Assembly: GCF_019511375.1 (NCBI RefSeq)
Contig: NZ_JAEUAO010000007.1
Coordinates: 221,997-285,996 of the forward strand
Origin: Rhizobium herbae
GTDB taxonomy: Bacteria; Pseudomonadota; Alphaproteobacteria; Rhizobiales; Rhizobiaceae
Direction: 5' to 3'
DNA: 64,000 bases
Below the pieces are notes generated by a model. It was not told the origin of the DNA. It did no database searches and saw nothing but the letters and a program-made list of their open reading frames with translations. This document shows, in pieces, positions 42,363 through 51,719 of the stretch; the stretch's first letter is position 1; the number at the start of each line of letters is the position of its first letter. Made by a program: the position numbers and the translations under genes.

Positions 42363-42977
42363 TCAGAATTTCAGATGCGGTGAGGCGATGGCGCGCGCCA
42401 GCATCTTTTCGTAGCGCGACTTCGGCACGTCGATGGCGCCGAAGCTTTTCAGGTGTTCGGTGGTGAACTGCGTGTCGAGCAGCGTGAAGCCGCGCGTGCG
42501 CAGGCGCTCGACCAGATGGACGAGGCAGATCTTCGAGGCGTCCGTGCGGCGCGAGAACATGCTTTCGCCGAAGAAGGCCGAGCCAAGCGAGACCCCATAG
42601 AGCCCTCCGACCAATTCCTCACCCTGCCATGCTTCCACGGAGTGGGCATGTCCCATCCCGTGCAGGGTGGCATAGAGAGAGCGGATTTTGGCGTTGATCC
42701 AGGTTGTTGGCCGATCCGGGGCAGGGGCAGCGCAACCTTCAATCACCTCTTCGAAGGCCGTGTCGTAGCGGATATCGAAGGGCGCGCGCCTCATCGTCTT
42801 TGCGAGGCTCTTGGAAATGTGGAAATTGTCGAGCGGTATGATGCCGCGCAGTTCCGGCTCCACCCAGAAAAGTTCCGGATCGTCGGCCGAATCGGCCATC
42901 GGGAAGAGGCCGATGGAATAGGCCCGCAACAGCAAATCCGGGGTAATGTCCGGCTGCCTGCTGCGGGTCCCTTTCAT
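42363..42977 (-). CDS. aat: Leucyl/phenylalanyl-tRNA--protein transferase
   Basis: This enzyme adds Leu or Phe to proteins with N-terminal Arg or Lys, creating N-degrons for ClpAP. The 204-residue protein has the family patterns [61 protein letters not shown] and [20 protein letters not shown], followed by [16 protein letters not shown]. It is the last gene of the aroQ-accB-accC-aat run, starting eight bases after accC. Confidence 0.95.
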   Translation of the reverse strand: MKGTRSRQPDITPDLLLRAYSIGLFPMADSADDPELFWVEPELRGIIPLDNFHISKSLAKTMRRAPFDIRYDTAFEEVIEGCAAPAPDRPTTWINAKIRSLYATLHGMGHAHSVEAWQGEELVGGLYGVSLGSAFFGESMFSRRTDASKICLVHLVERLRTRGFTLLDTQFTTEHLKSFGAIDVPKSRYEKMLARAIASPHLKF

Positions 42978-42985
42978 TCAAAACC

Positions 42986-44329
42986 TCATTCGGACGGCTG
43001 AGCCAGATAATGCTCCAGCCAGTGGATGTCGTAATCGCCGTTGGCGATGTCCTGATTGTTGATCAGGTCCTGGAAAAGCGGCAGCGTCGTCTTGATGCCG
43101 TCGATGACGAACTCGTCAAGCACGCGGCGCAGGCGCATCATGCACTCGACGCGGGTTCGCCCGTGCACGATCAGCTTGCCGATCAGGCTATCGTAGTATG
43201 GCGGGATCCGGTAGCCCTGATAGGCGCCGGAGTCGACGCGCACGCCAAGACCGCCGGGCGCATGGAAATGCGTGATCGTGCCGGGCGAGGGCACGAAGGT
43301 GCGCGGATCCTCGGCATTGATCCGGCATTCGATGGCATGGCCTGAGAAGACCACCTCGTCCTGTGTCACCGACAGGCCGGCGCCGGAAGCGACGCGGATC
43401 TGTTCGTGCACGAGATCGATGCCGGTGATCGCCTCGGTGATCGGATGCTCGACCTGCAGGCGGGTGTTCATTTCGATGAAATAGAATTCGCCGTTCTCGT
43501 AGAGAAACTCGATCGTGCCGGCGCCGCGATATTTCAGCTTGCGCATAGCCGCAGCGCAGACTTCGCCGATCTTCATCCGCTGCTCGACGTTGAGCGCGGG
43601 GGAGTTGGCCTCTTCCCAGACCTTCTGGTGGCGGCGCTGCAGCGAGCAGTCGCGTTCGCCGAGATGGATGGCATTGCCTTCGCCATCGCCAATCACCTGG
43701 ATCTCGATGTGGCGCGGCTTTCCGAGATATTTTTCCATATAGACGGCGTCGTTGCCGAACGCAGCCAGAGCCTCGGAACGGGCGGTGGAAACCGCTTCGG
43801 AGAGATCGTCCTCGCTGCGGGCCACTTTCATGCCGCGTCCGCCGCCGCCGGCCGTCGCCTTGATCAGTACCGGGAAGCCGATTTCGCGGGCGATCGCCAG
43901 CGCATTTTCGGGCTTCACCTCGCCTGCGGAGCCGGGAACGACCGGAATCCCGAGCGCCTTTGCGGTTTCCTTCGCCGTGATCTTGTCACCCATGATGCGG
44001 ATGTGATCTGCGGTTGGGCCGATGAAGGTGATGCCATGGGCGTCGAGGATATCGGCGAACTTGGCATTTTCCGACAGGAAGCCGTAGCCGGGATGCACCG
44101 CATCGGCGCCGGTGATCTCGCAGGCAGCGACGATCTGGTGGATGTTCAGATAGCTGTCGCGCGAGGGTGGCGGTCCGATGCAGACGCTCTCGTCGGCGAG
44201 GCGGACATGCATGGCATCGGCGTCTGCGGTGGAGTGGACCGCGACCGTCGCAATGCCAAGCTCCTTGCAGGCGCGCAGGACGCGAAGTGCGATTTCGCCG
44301 CGATTGGCAATGAGGATCTTGGAAATCAT
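42986..44329 (-). CDS. accC: Acetyl-CoA carboxylase biotin carboxylase subunit
   Basis: AccC carboxylates the biotin on AccB at the expense of ATP, the first half-reaction of fatty acid synthesis. The 447-residue ATP-grasp enzyme starts with [26 protein letters not shown] and includes the glycine-rich [14 protein letters not shown] loop, [20 protein letters not shown] and [16 protein letters not shown]. Ten bases separate it from accB. The ligase that biotinylates AccB is at the left edge of the window. Confidence 0.96.
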   Translation of the reverse strand: MISKILIANRGEIALRVLRACKELGIATVAVHSTADADAMHVRLADESVCIGPPPSRDSYLNIHQIVAACEITGADAVHPGYGFLSENAKFADILDAHGITFIGPTADHIRIMGDKITAKETAKALGIPVVPGSAGEVKPENALAIAREIGFPVLIKATAGGGGRGMKVARSEDDLSEAVSTARSEALAAFGNDAVYMEKYLGKPRHIEIQVIGDGEGNAIHLGERDCSLQRRHQKVWEEANSPALNVEQRMKIGEVCAAAMRKLKYRGAGTIEFLYENGEFYFIEMNTRLQVEHPITEAITGIDLVHEQIRVASGAGLSVTQDEVVFSGHAIECRINAEDPRTFVPSPGTITHFHAPGGLGVRVDSGAYQGYRIPPYYDSLIGKLIVHGRTRVECMMRLRRVLDEFVIDGIKTTLPLFQDLINNQDIANGDYDIHWLEHYLAQPSE

Positions 44330-44339
44330 CTGTGATGGC

Positions 44340-44810
44340 CTATTCGATGACGATCAGCGCTTCGCCGTATTCAACCGGCGCGCCGTCTTCAACGAGGATT
44401 TCGACCACGCGGCCGGAGCGCGGCGCCGGGATCTGGTTCATGGTTTTCATGGCCTCGATGATCAGGATCGTCTGGCCTTCCTTGACGGTAGCGCCGGCTT
44501 CGACGAAGGGCCGCGCGCCCGGAGCGGGCGACAGGTAGGCGGTGCCCACCATCGGCGCGGTCACGGCGTTCTTCGAGGCCCTTCCGCTGCTTTCTGGAGC
44601 GGTCACCTGGGCGGCGGCGGCTGAAGCAGCCTGAGCCGGTGCTGCCATGGCCGGAACCGGAGCGGAGACGTATTGCGGTGTCCCGGCGCGCGATACGCGG
44701 ATCCGCAGATCTTCCTGTTCCACCTCGATCTCGGTGAGATCGGTTTCGTTCAGGATGTTGGCGAGATCGCGGATCAGCGTCTGGTCGATGCCGGATTTCT
44801 TGTCAGCCAT
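44340..44810 (-). CDS. accB: Acetyl-CoA carboxylase biotin carboxyl carrier protein
   Basis: AccB carries the biotin that shuttles CO2 between AccC and the transferase. The 156-residue protein has an N-terminal region ([30 protein letters not shown]), an Ala/Pro-rich linker, and the biotinyl domain with acceptor lysine in EAMKTMN. It is followed closely by accC and preceded by aroQ with a 22-base gap. Confidence 0.96.
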   Translation of the reverse strand: MADKKSGIDQTLIRDLANILNETDLTEIEVEQEDLRIRVSRAGTPQYVSAPVPAMAAPAQAASAAAAQVTAPESSGRASKNAVTAPMVGTAYLSPAPGARPFVEAGATVKEGQTILIIEAMKTMNQIPAPRSGRVVEILVEDGAPVEYGEALIVIE

Positions 44811-44832
44811 GGATGAGAGCCTCGTGTTCTTT

Positions 44833-45279
44833 TTATTTCGTCTGTTGCGTGAGTGTCTTTAGCGCATTGAGCGCGAGAATGTAACTGTTTGCGCCGAAGC
44901 CGCAAATCACGCCCTTTGCTGCCGGCGCGAGCATCGACTTGTGCCGGAATTCTTCGCGAGCGTGGACGTTGGAAAGGTGCACTTCGATGACCGGGATGCC
45001 GATCGCCTTCGCGGCGTCGTGGAGCGCGATCGACGTGTGGGTATAGGCCCCCGCATTGACGACAATGCCTTGCGCGGCGTTTCCCGCCTCGTGGAACCAG
45101 TCGACGAGGTCGCCTTCGTGATTGCTCTGGCGGCAGACGACATCAAGGCCCAGCGTCTTGCCGTGTTCGATGCACATCGCTTCGATATCGGCCAGTGTCT
45201 GCCCCCCGTAAATACCGGGCTCACGTTTGCCGAGCGCGTTGAGGTTGGGGCCGTTCAGCACGAAAATTGTCGATGGCAT
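44833..45279 (-). CDS. aroQ: 3-dehydroquinate dehydratase, type II
   Basis: The enzyme dehydrates 3-dehydroquinate to 3-dehydroshikimate in aromatic amino acid synthesis. The 148-residue type II fold begins FVLNGPNLNALGKREPGIYG, with the flexible active-site loop, then VVCRQSNHEGDLVDWFHEA, GIVVNAGAYTHTSIALHDA and VIEVHLSNVHAREEFRHKS, all conserved. It heads the aroQ-accB-accC-aat run; the 124-base gap upstream to the DsbA-like gene should hold the promoter. Confidence 0.96.
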   Translation of the reverse strand: MPSTIFVLNGPNLNALGKREPGIYGGQTLADIEAMCIEHGKTLGLDVVCRQSNHEGDLVDWFHEAGNAAQGIVVNAGAYTHTSIALHDAAKAIGIPVIEVHLSNVHAREEFRHKSMLAPAAKGVICGFGANSYILALNALKTLTQQTK

Positions 45280-45403
45280 TGAGTCAGGGTCCGATAATCG
45301 AGCGTTACCTATAGACGGATGGTTCCGCTAGGAAAAGCCCTACGGCCCCGCATGGCTTTTGTCCACAAGCGATGACGTGCGATCCTGCCGGCAAAATCGG
45401 CTT

Positions 45404-46171
45404 TCAGCAGATGGTCTTGCCGCAGGCGCGGACATTCGCGACCTTGGTTTCCAGTACCTCGGCGCCAACCGCGCCGAAAACGGCCTCCCGGCCGATGACA
45501 TAGGACGGCGTGCCGGTGATGCCGAGGTTGTTGGCAAGCGTATAGGCTTCCTTGACGGCTTCGTCCTGTGAGTTCTCGTCCATCTTCTTGCGAAGGTCGG
45601 CTTCAGTAACGCCGAGCCTGCCTGCAACGGCAATCGCGGTTTCCTCCGTCGCGCGCTCTTCGCCGCCGAGCAGCGCACGGTGGAAGTCGCCGTATTTCTC
45701 CGGCGCAAGATCGCGGAAGGCGGCACTGACCTTATGCGCGGCCATCGAATCCGGTCCGAGGATCGGCAGTTCCTTCAACACGAAGCGGACGTTCTTGTCC
45801 TTTTCGAGAATGGCATCCATGTCGGACAGGGCGCGTTTGCAATAACCGCAATTGTAGTCGTAGAATTCGACGATGGTCACGTCGCCGTTAGGGTTGCCGA
45901 GCGTCACGTCATATTTCGACTGGAAGATGGCCTTTTCATTGTCGCTGATGGCAGCTTCGGCCTGCTGCAATTGCGCGTCGGCCTGCTTCTTCTTCAGCGC
46001 CTGCTGAGCCTCCAGGAGGATTTCCGGATTGGCGACGAGGTATTCCTTGATGAACTCGCCGATCTCCTGCTTTTGCTTGTCATCCAACGCCTGCGCGCCG
46101 TGTGGCAGCGCAGCCGTCGCCGAAAGCAGGATAAGCGTTGCGGCGGTGATCTTGCGAGCGTTGAATGCCAT
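45404..46171 (-). CDS. DsbA-family thiol:disulfide oxidoreductase
   Basis: The 255-residue periplasmic protein has a signal peptide (ITAATLILLSATAALPHGAQA), a helical Gln/Lys/Ala-rich segment (about 30-75), and a thioredoxin-fold domain with the active-site pair CGYC in VEFYDYNCGYCKRAL and the cis-proline in GTPSYVIG. The family (DsbA/ScsC-like, often annotated as 27 kDa outer membrane protein) catalyses disulfide formation or isomerisation. The N-terminal helical region could mediate oligomerisation as in ScsC proteins (inference). ATG 46171 was chosen; the aminotransferase is divergent. Confidence 0.9.
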   Translation of the reverse strand: MAFNARKITAATLILLSATAALPHGAQALDDKQKQEIGEFIKEYLVANPEILLEAQQALKKKQADAQLQQAEAAISDNEKAIFQSKYDVTLGNPNGDVTIVEFYDYNCGYCKRALSDMDAILEKDKNVRFVLKELPILGPDSMAAHKVSAAFRDLAPEKYGDFHRALLGGEERATEETAIAVAGRLGVTEADLRKKMDENSQDEAVKEAYTLANNLGITGTPSYVIGREAVFGAVGAEVLETKVANVRACGKTIC

Positions 46172-46388
46172 GTCTTCCTCGTTGCCTTTTCCTACGTGTG
46201 GTCTGTCGTTCAATTGCCAAGGCGGGGTCAACAGGCTTGTTTGAAAGACAACAGAATATTCGCGGGCAATCATAAGGGTGCGCGGCGCCAAACGAAACTG
46301 CAAAATCGAGGCTAATGCGGGCCTCGCGCACTTGTGAAGCCCATTGCGATCAGGCAAATGGCTGCGAAAGTCAAAAAACATCGAGGAT

Positions 46389-47552
46389 GTGCTGTTGAAG
46401 CCGCTGTCTACCCGCAGTTCCGTCGAACCGTTTCACGCCATGGACGTTCTGGCCGCGGCAACGAAGCGCCGCGAGGCCGGATATCCGGTGATTTCCATGG
46501 CTGTTGGGCAACCGAGTCATCCGGCACCGAAGGCCGCATTGGAGGCAGCGCGTGCGGCGCTCGCACATGGACGGCTCGGTTACACGGATGCGCTTGGAAC
46601 GTCGTCGCTGCGGATCGCGATCGCCAGGCACTATCGCACGCGCTATGGCGTCGACGTCGATCCGCAGCGGGTGGCTGTGACGACGGGGTCGTCGGCCGGC
46701 TTCAACCTGGCGTTTCTCGCCCTGTTCGACCCCGGCGACTGCGTGGCCATCGCACGGCCGGGCTATCCGGCTTACCGCAACATCCTGGCGGCGCTTGGTC
46801 TGACGGTCGTTGAAGTCGAGGCGGATGCCGAAAGCGGTTTCACTCTGACGCCGCAGAGTCTTGAGAAAGCAGCGGCGAAAGCCGGAAAACCGCTGAACGG
46901 CGTTCTCCTGGCAAGCCCCGCCAATCCGACCGGCACTGTCACCGGCAAGGCAGGACTGAAAGCACTGGCCGACTATTGCCATGAGTGCGGGATCGCCTTC
47001 ATTTCGGACGAAATCTATCATGGCCTGACCTTTGCGGGCGAGGAGACGACGGCGCTCAGCGTTACCGACGAGGCGGTGATCATCAATTCCTTTTCGAAAT
47101 ATTATTGCATGACCGGCTGGCGAATCGGCTGGATGGTGTTGCCGCAAACGCAGGTGCGTGCCTTCGAACGCATCGCCCAGAGCCTTTACATCTCGCCGCC
47201 GGAATTGTCGCAGATCGCCGCCGAGGCCGCCCTTGGCGCGGAGGCCGAGCTTGACGTCTACAAGGCATCCTATGCCGCGAACCGCGAACTCCTGCTGAAA
47301 CGCCTGCCCGAGATCGGCTTCTCCATCGCCTCGCCGATGGACGGCGCCTTCTACGCCTATGCCGATGTCAGCCGGTTCACCAATGACAGCATGGATTTTG
47401 CCAAGAAGATGCTTGCCGAAATCAACGTCGCGGCAACGCCCGGGCTGGACTTCGACCCGATCGAAGGGCATCGCGCGATGCGGTTCTCCTATGCGGGCGC
47501 TGGGGCCGACATGGCCGAGGCGATGGATCGCATCGCCCGCTGGCTGGCGTGA
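46389..47552 (+). CDS. PLP-dependent class I/II aminotransferase
   Basis: The 387-residue fold-type I aminotransferase carries the PLP lysine in NSFSKYYCMTGWRIGW. Other conserved patches are ASPANPTGTV, ISDEIYHGL and the C-terminal MRFSYAG arginine. It resembles aspartate-type aminotransferases of broad specificity; the substrate is not evident. The start is uncertain: GTG 46389 was taken, but upstream in-frame starts to 46344 are possible. It is divergent from the DsbA-like gene. Confidence 0.88.
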   Translation: MLLKPLSTRSSVEPFHAMDVLAAATKRREAGYPVISMAVGQPSHPAPKAALEAARAALAHGRLGYTDALGTSSLRIAIARHYRTRYGVDVDPQRVAVTTGSSAGFNLAFLALFDPGDCVAIARPGYPAYRNILAALGLTVVEVEADAESGFTLTPQSLEKAAAKAGKPLNGVLLASPANPTGTVTGKAGLKALADYCHECGIAFISDEIYHGLTFAGEETTALSVTDEAVIINSFSKYYCMTGWRIGWMVLPQTQVRAFERIAQSLYISPPELSQIAAEAALGAEAELDVYKASYAANRELLLKRLPEIGFSIASPMDGAFYAYADVSRFTNDSMDFAKKMLAEINVAATPGLDFDPIEGHRAMRFSYAGAGADMAEAMDRIARWLA

Positions 47553-47693
47553 TTGCCGAACGAAATCAGCTGCTTGCCTGATTTTTCGGATTCATAAAGC
47601 GATCATGCTGAATCAAAACTGTGAAGCGTTGGTGGAGCCCGGAGGCATGCGGTGCGCGCCCAAAGGACGCGCAATGATATCCACCAGCAGGCT

Positions 47694-47909
47694 TTAGCGG
47701 CAAATGCGGACTTTCCGGATGATCGGGTTGCCCCGCTCGTCAACTGAGCGGATTTTTCGGACCACACAAATCGGCTCATAGGCCGTGTCATAGCTCTTAT
47801 AGTAATAGTCATTGAAGCGTTGGCGACCGTAGCTGTCGGCATGGATCGGTGCCGCAAGCGAAATCGCCGGCACGGCGGCAACGGCCGCGGCGATAGCGAA
47901 GCATCGCAT
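47694..47909 (-). CDS. Small secreted protein of unknown function, 71 residues
   Basis: The 71-residue protein begins with a signal peptide (MRCFAIAAAVAAVPAISLAAP); the mature part is short, tyrosine-rich (RQRFNDYYYKSYDTAYEP), and ends with two cysteines (ICVVRKIRS...KVRICR) likely to form a disulfide. The start is set by a strong GGAGGAG at good spacing before ATG 47909. It lies downstream of the rne terminator, so it has its own promoter or depends on read-through. Confidence 0.75.
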   Translation of the reverse strand: MRCFAIAAAVAAVPAISLAAPIHADSYGRQRFNDYYYKSYDTAYEPICVVRKIRSVDERGNPIIRKVRICR

Positions 47910-48014
47910 GTTTGTCTCCTCCGATTGGCGTCGGACGAGCCCATCTCGTCCACGGCGGGACAATCCCATGCGTGTTGTATTTTCGCTGTTCCTTATGAAA
48001 CAGGGGCGGGCACC

Positions 48015-48046
48015 AAAAAACCGGCCAATCGCTTGGCCGGTTTTTT
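48015..48046. terminator. Bidirectional intrinsic terminator after rne
   Basis: CCGGCCAA (48021-48028) and TTGGCCGG (48033-48040) form an 8-bp stem with a four-base loop, flanked by six A on the left and six T on the right, so it works in both directions. Leftward it ends rne transcripts 25 bases after the stop codon. Confidence 0.9.
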
Positions 48047-48070
48047 CAGTTCTGGTTCTTCCGATTTTGC

Positions 48071-50920
48071 TCAGAAGAAGCCGCGCTTCTGCCACCAGCC
48101 GCCCTTCTTGGGCTTCGGCGCCTCATCGCCGTCGGCAGTGGCGGTAGACGATTTGACGATCGGTTCGCTGGCGATCGAGTCGATGTCGCGGTTGGCGCGG
48201 GCCGGCTTTGTCTCCTCAAGGGAAGCGGCTGCCTTTTCGACGACGGGTTCTTCAGCGACCACCGCGTCCTGTGGCTGTGCCTCGATAGCTGCCTGAGCCT
48301 CCGCATCGGCGGTCTCAACCGGCGCTTCCTCAAGAGCGGCAGCGACGGCTTTCTTGCTGCGGCTGCGCTTCGGTTTGGCCGGTTTTGCCTCTTCTTCGAC
48401 GATGGCAGGTGCTTCGGGCGCCAGCTCTTCGGATGCTGCGGCTGATACCGGCGCCTCGGTCTCGGTGGACGGCGATTCGTCGGATGTCGTCGCCAATTCC
48501 TCCTCGTCCACGGTCTCGGCGCTGGCGACAATGCTTCCGCCCTCGGCCTCCTCCGGCCGATTGCGCCGGCCGCCACGCTTGCCGCGGCGGCGACGCTTGC
48601 GCTTCTGGCGTTCTTCCTCGCTCAACCCGGCACTCTGGGCGTCATCGGCCAATACCTCAGCGGCATCGTCGTCGCCTTCGTCCTCGTCGCCATCCTCATC
48701 CGACATGTCGTCGGAGCGGGCGCCGGCTTCCGCGGGAGTCTGTTCACCGTTCGGGCCGGTGCCGCGACCGCCACGACGCCGGCGGCGACGCTTGCGCTTG
48801 CGGTTGCCCTGGTCGTCGTCCTGTGCGGCCGGCGCGCGCTCGGCGCGCTCAGCCTTGGCCTCGACCACGACGTCTTCTTCATCCTCGATATCCTCTTCGA
48901 TGACGATATCGTCGTCTTCCTCGGGCTCAGGTTCGAACTGGATGATCTGCTCGATCTTGACCGGATTGTCGACGGCTTCGCCACGATCGATGGCAAAATG
49001 CTGTGCGCCGACATGGGCATCAGCCTCGACGATGATCTGGACGCCGAAACGCTCTTCATAATCAACGATCGTCCCGCGCTTGTGGTTGAGCAGGTAGAGC
49101 GCGATCTCCGGCGTCGTGCGCACGGTGATGTTGTGCGTCGTGTTCTTCAACAGATATTCCTCGACCCCACGCAGGACATGCAAGGCGACGGAAGACTGCG
49201 AACGCACGTGGCCCGTGCCATTGCAATGGGGGCAGGTCTGCATCGTCGATTCGAGAACAGACGCGCGGATGCGCTGGCGCGACATCTCGAGCAGACCGAA
49301 ATGCGAGATGCGGCCGACCTGGATGCGGGCCCGGTCGTTCTTCAGATGATCCTTCAGACGCTTCTCGACGGCGCGGTTGTTGCGCTTTTCTTCCATGTCG
49401 ATGAAGTCGACGACCACGAGGCCGGCAAGGTCGCGCAAGCGCAGCTGCCGCGCGACTTCCTCGGCGGCTTCGAGGTTCGTCTGGAGCGCGGTGTCCTCGA
49501 TCGAGTGCTCGCGGGTCGAACGGCCTGAGTTAACGTCGATCGCCACCAGCGCTTCGGTCTGGTTGATAATGATGTAGCCGCCGGACTTCAACGTCACCTG
49601 CGGCACGAGCATGCGGTCGAGCTGGGCTTCGATGCCCGAACGCGAGAAGATCGGGTGCACGTCGCGGTAGGGCTGAACCACCTTGGCGTGGCTCGGCATC
49701 AGCATCTTCATGAAGCTTTTGGCTTCCCTGTAGCCTTCCTCGCCGGCAACGATGATCTCGCTGATATCCTTGTTGTAGAGGTCGCGGATCGAACGCTTGA
49801 TCAGGCTGCCTTCTTCATAGACGAGGCAGGGGGCGGTCGAGGACAGCGTCAGCGTGCGGACGTTTTCCCACAGGCGCATCAGATATTCGAAGTCCCGCTT
49901 GACCTCGACCTTGGTGCGGTTGGCACCGGCGGTACGCAGGATGACGCCCATGCCCTGCGGCACGTCGAGCGCGCGGGCGATTTCCTTCAGGCGCTTCCGG
50001 TCCGGCAGGTTGGTGATCTTGCGGGAAATGCCGCCGCCGCGTGCCGTGTTCGGCATCAGCACCGAATAGCGGCCGGCAAGCGACAGATAGGTGGTCAGCG
50101 CTGCACCCTTGTTGCCGCGTTCTTCCTTGGCCACCTGCACCAGCAGGATCTGCCGGCGCTTGATGACTTCCTGGATGCGATACTGCTTGCGCGGCTTGCG
50201 GACCTGGCGGTCCGGTACTTCTTCCATGGCGTCTTCTGCACCAACGGATTCGATGACTTCCTTTTCTTCCGGATGACCGTCGTCGTCATCATCGTCATCG
50301 GCGTTGCGGCGGCGGCCACGTGTTTCTTCCGAGATGCTGTCGGTATCGACCATGGCGGCCATCTCGCCGCTCGAGCTTTCCTCGCCGTCGGCGCTTTCCG
50401 CGGAAGATTCTGCCGCTTCCGCCGCAGCCTTCTTCGTGCGGCGAGGGCGCTTGGCCTTGGTCTTCGGCTTTTCTTCTGCTTGCGGCGGAACCTCGACGGC
50501 TTCTGTCACGACATCGACGGTCTCGGCTGCCTCGACGGCGGCTTCTTCCGTTGCAGCTACCGTTTCCTCCTCGGGATCAGGGCCGAGATCCGTGCCGGTC
50601 TCGACATGCTCGATGTCATCGTCGCGGCGCGCTTCCTCGGCCTCGGCCTTCAGCAGTGCCTGACGGTCGGCGAGGGGGATCTGATAATAGTCGGGGTGGA
50701 TTTCCGCGAAGGCCAGGAAGCCGTGGCGGTTGCCGCCGTAGTCGACGAAGGCCGCCTGCAGCGACGGCTCCACGCGTGTAACTTTCGCGAGGTAGATGTT
50801 GCCGCGGATCTGTTTCTTGTGTTCGGATTCGAAGTCGAACTCTTCTATGCGGTTTCCGCGTACGACAACGACGCGCGTCTCTTCAGCGTGAGACGCATCG
50901 ATAAGCATTTTCTCTGCCAT
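48071..50920 (-). CDS. rne: Ribonuclease E
   Basis: RNase E is the endonuclease organising the RNA degradosome. The 949-residue protein starts with MAEKMLIDASHAEETRVVVV. Its S1 domain is interrupted by an acidic, low-complexity insertion of about 170 residues (about 85-250), resuming with GNKGAALTTYLSLAGRYSVLMP, as is usual in Alphaproteobacteria. The catalytic core has EALVAIDVNSG and DFIDME, and the Zn-link is CPHCNGTGH. The C-terminal scaffold is disordered with arginine-rich patches (KRKRRRRRRGGRG, RKRRRRGKRGGRR) and ends in KKGGWWQKRGFF. In Caulobacter a comparable GWW-containing tail binds PNPase, so the same role is likely here. Confidence 0.95.
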   Translation of the reverse strand: MAEKMLIDASHAEETRVVVVRGNRIEEFDFESEHKKQIRGNIYLAKVTRVEPSLQAAFVDYGGNRHGFLAFAEIHPDYYQIPLADRQALLKAEAEEARRDDDIEHVETGTDLGPDPEEETVAATEEAAVEAAETVDVVTEAVEVPPQAEEKPKTKAKRPRRTKKAAAEAAESSAESADGEESSSGEMAAMVDTDSISEETRGRRRNADDDDDDDGHPEEKEVIESVGAEDAMEEVPDRQVRKPRKQYRIQEVIKRRQILLVQVAKEERGNKGAALTTYLSLAGRYSVLMPNTARGGGISRKITNLPDRKRLKEIARALDVPQGMGVILRTAGANRTKVEVKRDFEYLMRLWENVRTLTLSSTAPCLVYEEGSLIKRSIRDLYNKDISEIIVAGEEGYREAKSFMKMLMPSHAKVVQPYRDVHPIFSRSGIEAQLDRMLVPQVTLKSGGYIIINQTEALVAIDVNSGRSTREHSIEDTALQTNLEAAEEVARQLRLRDLAGLVVVDFIDMEEKRNNRAVEKRLKDHLKNDRARIQVGRISHFGLLEMSRQRIRASVLESTMQTCPHCNGTGHVRSQSSVALHVLRGVEEYLLKNTTHNITVRTTPEIALYLLNHKRGTIVDYEERFGVQIIVEADAHVGAQHFAIDRGEAVDNPVKIEQIIQFEPEPEEDDDIVIEEDIEDEEDVVVEAKAERAERAPAAQDDDQGNRKRKRRRRRRGGRGTGPNGEQTPAEAGARSDDMSDEDGDEDEGDDDAAEVLADDAQSAGLSEEERQKRKRRRRGKRGGRRNRPEEAEGGSIVASAETVDEEELATTSDESPSTETEAPVSAAASEELAPEAPAIVEEEAKPAKPKRSRSKKAVAAALEEAPVETADAEAQAAIEAQPQDAVVAEEPVVEKAAASLEETKPARANRDIDSIASEPIVKSSTATADGDEAPKPKKGGWWQKRGFF

Positions 50921-51059
50921 GTAAGTGGTGCTCCTCGGCGCAACCGAGAAACGGCAGGAAGACCGCGCCCGGGAGGACACGTTCCATACAGCTCAGGTTT
51001 TTCGCCGGATGTGAATGTTCCTGCATGGTCGGGGAGATGGTCCAACAGCCAGACGGCAG

Positions 51060-51079
51060 CCGGAACGGTCTCGTTCCGG
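51060..51079 (-). repeat. Perfect hairpin in the probable rne leader
   Basis: CCGGAACG (51060-51067) and CGTTCCGG (51072-51079) form an 8-bp stem with a four-base loop, 140 bases upstream of the rne start codon. There is no T run, so it is not a terminator. It could be a structural element of an autoregulated rne leader (inference). Confidence 0.5.
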
Positions 51080-51572
51080 GGCCTGTTTACTTCTGACCGA
51101 TACTGCTGAGACAACGTCAATGACCAAACAAGAATGCCAATGTTAGGCCCTGGAGGCCCGATGAATGTGCCCGCTCGCGGGCCTTCGGTGATCGTCACCA
51201 TAAACGCACCGGCCACCGCCGGAATTTCACGATTCGGTATGCAAGAGAGAAGGTGGAGCGACGGCGGATGAAGCGCGACTGCTTGTCCGAGACATGATCC
51301 ACGTCGAACCGGGTCTTACCGGTTCCGATCACGCTCTGGCGCCGGGGCTTCAAAAACCCGTTGGCTGCCGGTCGTCGATTCTATCCCGTCAACACTTTCT
51401 CCCTGTGAAGCTTTTATGTTTTCTATGTCACAATGGCAAGGGAAAAGCCGGAACCGCCATAATATTGATTGATTCGCTTGTGCGGGTATGCACTGCCAGG
51501 ATGCAGTTTTGGCGCCTTCCGGGCATGTTGTTCGTGCGGTGACCGGGGGTCCGGCGAAGTTTGCTGCTTTCG

Positions 51573-51591
51573 GTAAGCTTTGGTTAACCAT
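51573..51591. promoter_or_regulatory. Possible CtrA site upstream of amiC
   Basis: GTAA (51573-51576), seven bases, then TTAAC (51584-51588), continuing to TTAACCAT, is one mismatch from TTAA-N7-TTAAC. It lies about 130 bases before the amiC start. A division amidase is a sensible target for the cell-cycle regulator, but this is a short motif and could be chance. Confidence 0.35.
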
Positions 51592-51719
51592 ATGGCGTCA
51601 TGGATGATGGGAATGGCAACCGGCGATCTGCATGGCCATTTTCTGGATCAGGTGACCGTGTCCGTGGTGCGCCGGTCGCGCATCCGGCGAAGCGTTGGCG
51701 ACAAGGAAAAGCGGGTTTG

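Larger units (their letters stand above)
50921..51719. other. 799-base gene-free region between rne and amiC
   Basis: The two genes diverge here. The rne side contains a perfect 8-bp hairpin at 51060-51079, a leftward TTGACG at 51115-51120 without a clear -10 partner, and a palindrome GGTGATCGTCACC at 51188-51200. The amiC side has an AT-rich block near 51400-51475 and a CtrA-like site at 51573-51588. The frame 51294-51542 (82 codons, plus strand) has no ribosome binding site or family resemblance and is not accepted. The rne leader may be long, as in bacteria where RNase E controls its own message. Confidence 0.6.

Noticed and set aside
47605..47697. 30-codon frame after the aminotransferase
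   Set aside because: No ribosome binding site or regulatory context; ends at the convergent gene by chance.
48160..48820. Long plus-strand frames opposite the rne C-terminal region
   Set aside because: They mirror the low-complexity acidic and arginine-rich coding of rne; composition artefact.
51294..51542. 82-codon frame in the rne-amiC gap
   Set aside because: No ribosome binding site, no family resemblance, irregular composition.
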